The notes under the pieces: model-generated
The model's database searches: none
What the model was told of the DNA's origin: nothing
What the model saw: only the letters and a program-made list of their open reading frames with translations
Assembly (NCBI GenBank): GCA_905178155.1
Contig: CAJINV010000032.1
Span: 18,110 to 46,379 of the forward strand
Source of the DNA: Amoebophrya sp. A120
Lineage: Eukaryota; Sar; Dinophyceae; Syndiniales; Amoebophryaceae
DNA length: 28,270 nt
Direction: 5' to 3'
In this document: in pieces, positions 26,410 to 28,270 of the stretch
How positions within the stretch are numbered: the first letter of the stretch is position 1
Layout of the letters: each line of letters opens with the position of its first letter
Made by a program: the position numbers and the translations under genes

Positions 26410-28270
26410 GCGTCAAGATGGTGGCCCGCGGGCTTGCGGGAAAACAGCGAAAAACGAAGAAGGAAAGCGCGCGCCCGCCCACCTCTTCCGCCTGGCTTAC
26501 TCTGGTAAGAAAGCCGGGCCAACGAATACGAGCCAGAAAGCTCGGCCAGACGACACACACGGGGCGGGGTTCCTGTTTTTTTTCCGGCAGTCTTCTCTGG
26601 GGCGCGCGGTCGCCGCGCGCCCCGAAGGAGCTCGCCCGAAACGAGACGCGCTAGCCCATCGCGAAGCGCGCGGGAAAACAGCGAAAAGCGAAGAAGGGAA
26701 GCGCGCGCCGGCCCACCTCTACCGCCTGGCTACACTTACTCTGGTAAGGGAGCCGTGCCAGCGAAGGAATGCGAGCCAGAAAGGTCGGCCAGACGACCCA
26801 CGCGGGGCGGGGTTCTGATTTTTTTTCGGCAGTTTTCTTTGGGGCGAGCGGTCGCCGCGCGCCCCAAAGGAGCTCTTCCGCAACGAAATGCGCCAGCCCG
26901 TCGCGAAGTGCGCGGGAAAACAACGAAAAACGAAGAAGGAAAGCGCGCGCCCGCCCAACTCTTCCGCCTGGCTTACTCTGGTAAGAAAGCCGGGCCAACG
27001 AATGCGGGCCAGAAAGCTCGGCCAGACGACGCACACGGGGCGGGGTTCCGGTTTTTTTTCCGGCAGTCTTCCTCGGGGCGCGCGGTCGCCGCGCGCCCCG
27101 AGGGAGCTCTGAGAAAACGAAATGCGCCAGCCTATCACAAAGTGCGCGGGAAAACAACGAAAAGCGAAGAAGGAACACGCGCGCCCGCCCACCTCTTCCG
27201 CCTGGCTTACTCTGGTAAGGGAGCCGGGCCAACGAATGCGGCCGGGCCAGAAAGCTCGGCCAGACGGCGCACGCGGGGCGGGGTTCCGGTTTTTTTTCCG
27301 GCAGTCTTCTTTGGGGCGCGCGGTCGCCGCGCGCCCCGAAGGAGCTCTCCCACAGCGAAATGCGCCGGCCTATCGCGAACCGTGCGGGAAAACAACGAAA
27401 AACGAAGAAGGAAAGCGCGCGCCCGCCCACCTCTTCCGCCTGGCTTACTCTGATAAGGGAGCCGGGCCAACGAATGCGAACCAGAAAGCTCGGCCAGACG
27501 CCGCACACGGGGCGGGGCTCCGTTTTTTCTTCCGGCAGTCTTCTTTGGGGCGCGCGGTCGCCGCGCGCCCCGAAGGAGCTCTGAGCCAACCAAACGCGCC
27601 AGGCCATCGCGAAGTGCGCGGGAAAACAACGAAAAACGAAGAAGGAAAGCGCGCGCCCGCCCACCTCTTCCGCCTGGCTTACTCTGGTAAGGGAGCCGGG
27701 CTAACGAATGCGAGCCAGAAAGCTCGGCCAGACGCCGCACACGGGGCGGGGCTCCGGTTTTTTTCCCGGCCACCTTCTTTGGGGCGCGCGGTCGCCGCGC
27801 GCCCCGAAGGAACTCTCCCGCAACGAAATGCGCCAGCCCATCGCGAAGCGCGCGGAAAAACAGCGAAAGGCGAAGAAGGAAAGCGCGCGCCCGCCCACCT
27901 CTTCCGCCTGGCTTACTCTGGTAGGGGAGCCGGGCAAACGAATGCGAGCCAGAAAGTTCGACCAGACGACGCACACGGGGCGGGGTTCCGTTTTTTCTCC
28001 CATCCGGCAGTCTTCTTTGGGGCGCGCGGTCGCCGCGCGCCCCGAAGGAGCTCTGAGCCAACGAAATGCGCCAGCCCGTCGCGAAGTGCGCGGGGAAACA
28101 GCGAAAAACGAAGAAGGAAAGCGCGCGCCCGTCCACCTCTTCCGCCTGGCTTACTCTGGTAAGGGAGCCGGGCCAGCGAATGCGAGCGAGCCAGAAAGCG
28201 CGGCCAGACGCCGCACAAGGGTCGGGGTTCCGGTTTTTTTTCCGGCCGTCTTCTTTGGGGCGCGTGGTCA
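26410..28270. repeat. ~235-bp satellite array with perfect hairpins
   Basis: About eight head-to-tail units, measured from CCTGGC anchors at 26491, 26723, 26967, 27201, 27439, 27673, 27907 and 28145 (spacing 232-244 bp). Each unit has a purine-rich AAAACAACGAAAAACGAAGA block, a CCACCTCTTCCGCCTGGC block, a T-run, and a hairpin with an 11-bp stem GGGGCGCGCGG/CCGCGCGCCCC and loop TCG (for example 27313-27337). It runs off the right edge. Open frames over 300 codons exist on both strands but are composition artefacts, since the spacing is often not a multiple of three. Confidence 0.93.

Noticed and set aside
26651-28162. Open frames above 300 codons on both strands
   Set aside because: They follow the satellite. 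Unit spacing (232, 234, 238, 244) often breaks the frame, and both strands are open at once, as expected from GC-rich sequence with few stops.

Overview
This looks like nuclear DNA of a eukaryote. The genes are cut into dozens of tiny exons by short DNA-transposon-like introns (introners, introner elements). The best fit I can name is an alveolate, most likely a parasitic dinoflagellate of the Syndiniales/Amoebophrya type, whose genes are known to carry many non-canonical inverted-repeat introns. That assignment is inference from intron structure; I recognised no marker gene.

Layout. 1-945: GC-rich 35-bp minisatellite. 946-4652: mostly single-copy sequence with an old diverged duplication and no resolved gene, probably holding upstream exons of gene 0. 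Gene 0 (+, C-terminal part, about 4653-5831) has short GT-AG introns plus two introners. Gene 1 (-, 14465 to 5837) has 20 exons and 19 introners and gives a 647-residue unknown protein with a histone-H1-like Lys/Ala tail. Its stop faces that of gene 0 across 5 bp. Gene 2 (-, 26300 to 14622) has 29 exons and 28 introners and gives a 1669-residue low-complexity nuclear-looking protein with an AT-hook and internal repeats. 26410-28270: about eight copies of a ~235-bp satellite with a strong hairpin.

The main discovery is the intron system. I map 49 elements in eight terminal-inverted-repeat families (A-H). All begin TAT and nearly all end ATA, and they sit between 5-bp direct repeats (by eye: 27 exact, 13 with one mismatch, 9 with two or more). 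Deleting each element plus one 5-bp copy restores an open frame through all 47 introns of genes 1 and 2, with total lengths (1944 and 5010 nt) divisible by three and no internal stop. Two elements have an empty paralogous site inside gene 2 itself, which shows the pre-insertion sequence. Members of one subfamily lie in both orientations within genes of the same strand, so excision from RNA appears not to depend on orientation. Most junctions cannot be GT-AG.

One introner (7473-9739) has itself been invaded by a 1.94-kb element with 80-bp terminal inverted repeats and 9-bp flanking repeats, carrying a hairpin-rich 68-72-bp tandem array. All counts and alignments were made by eye. Splicing is inferred from frame restoration; no transcript data were available.
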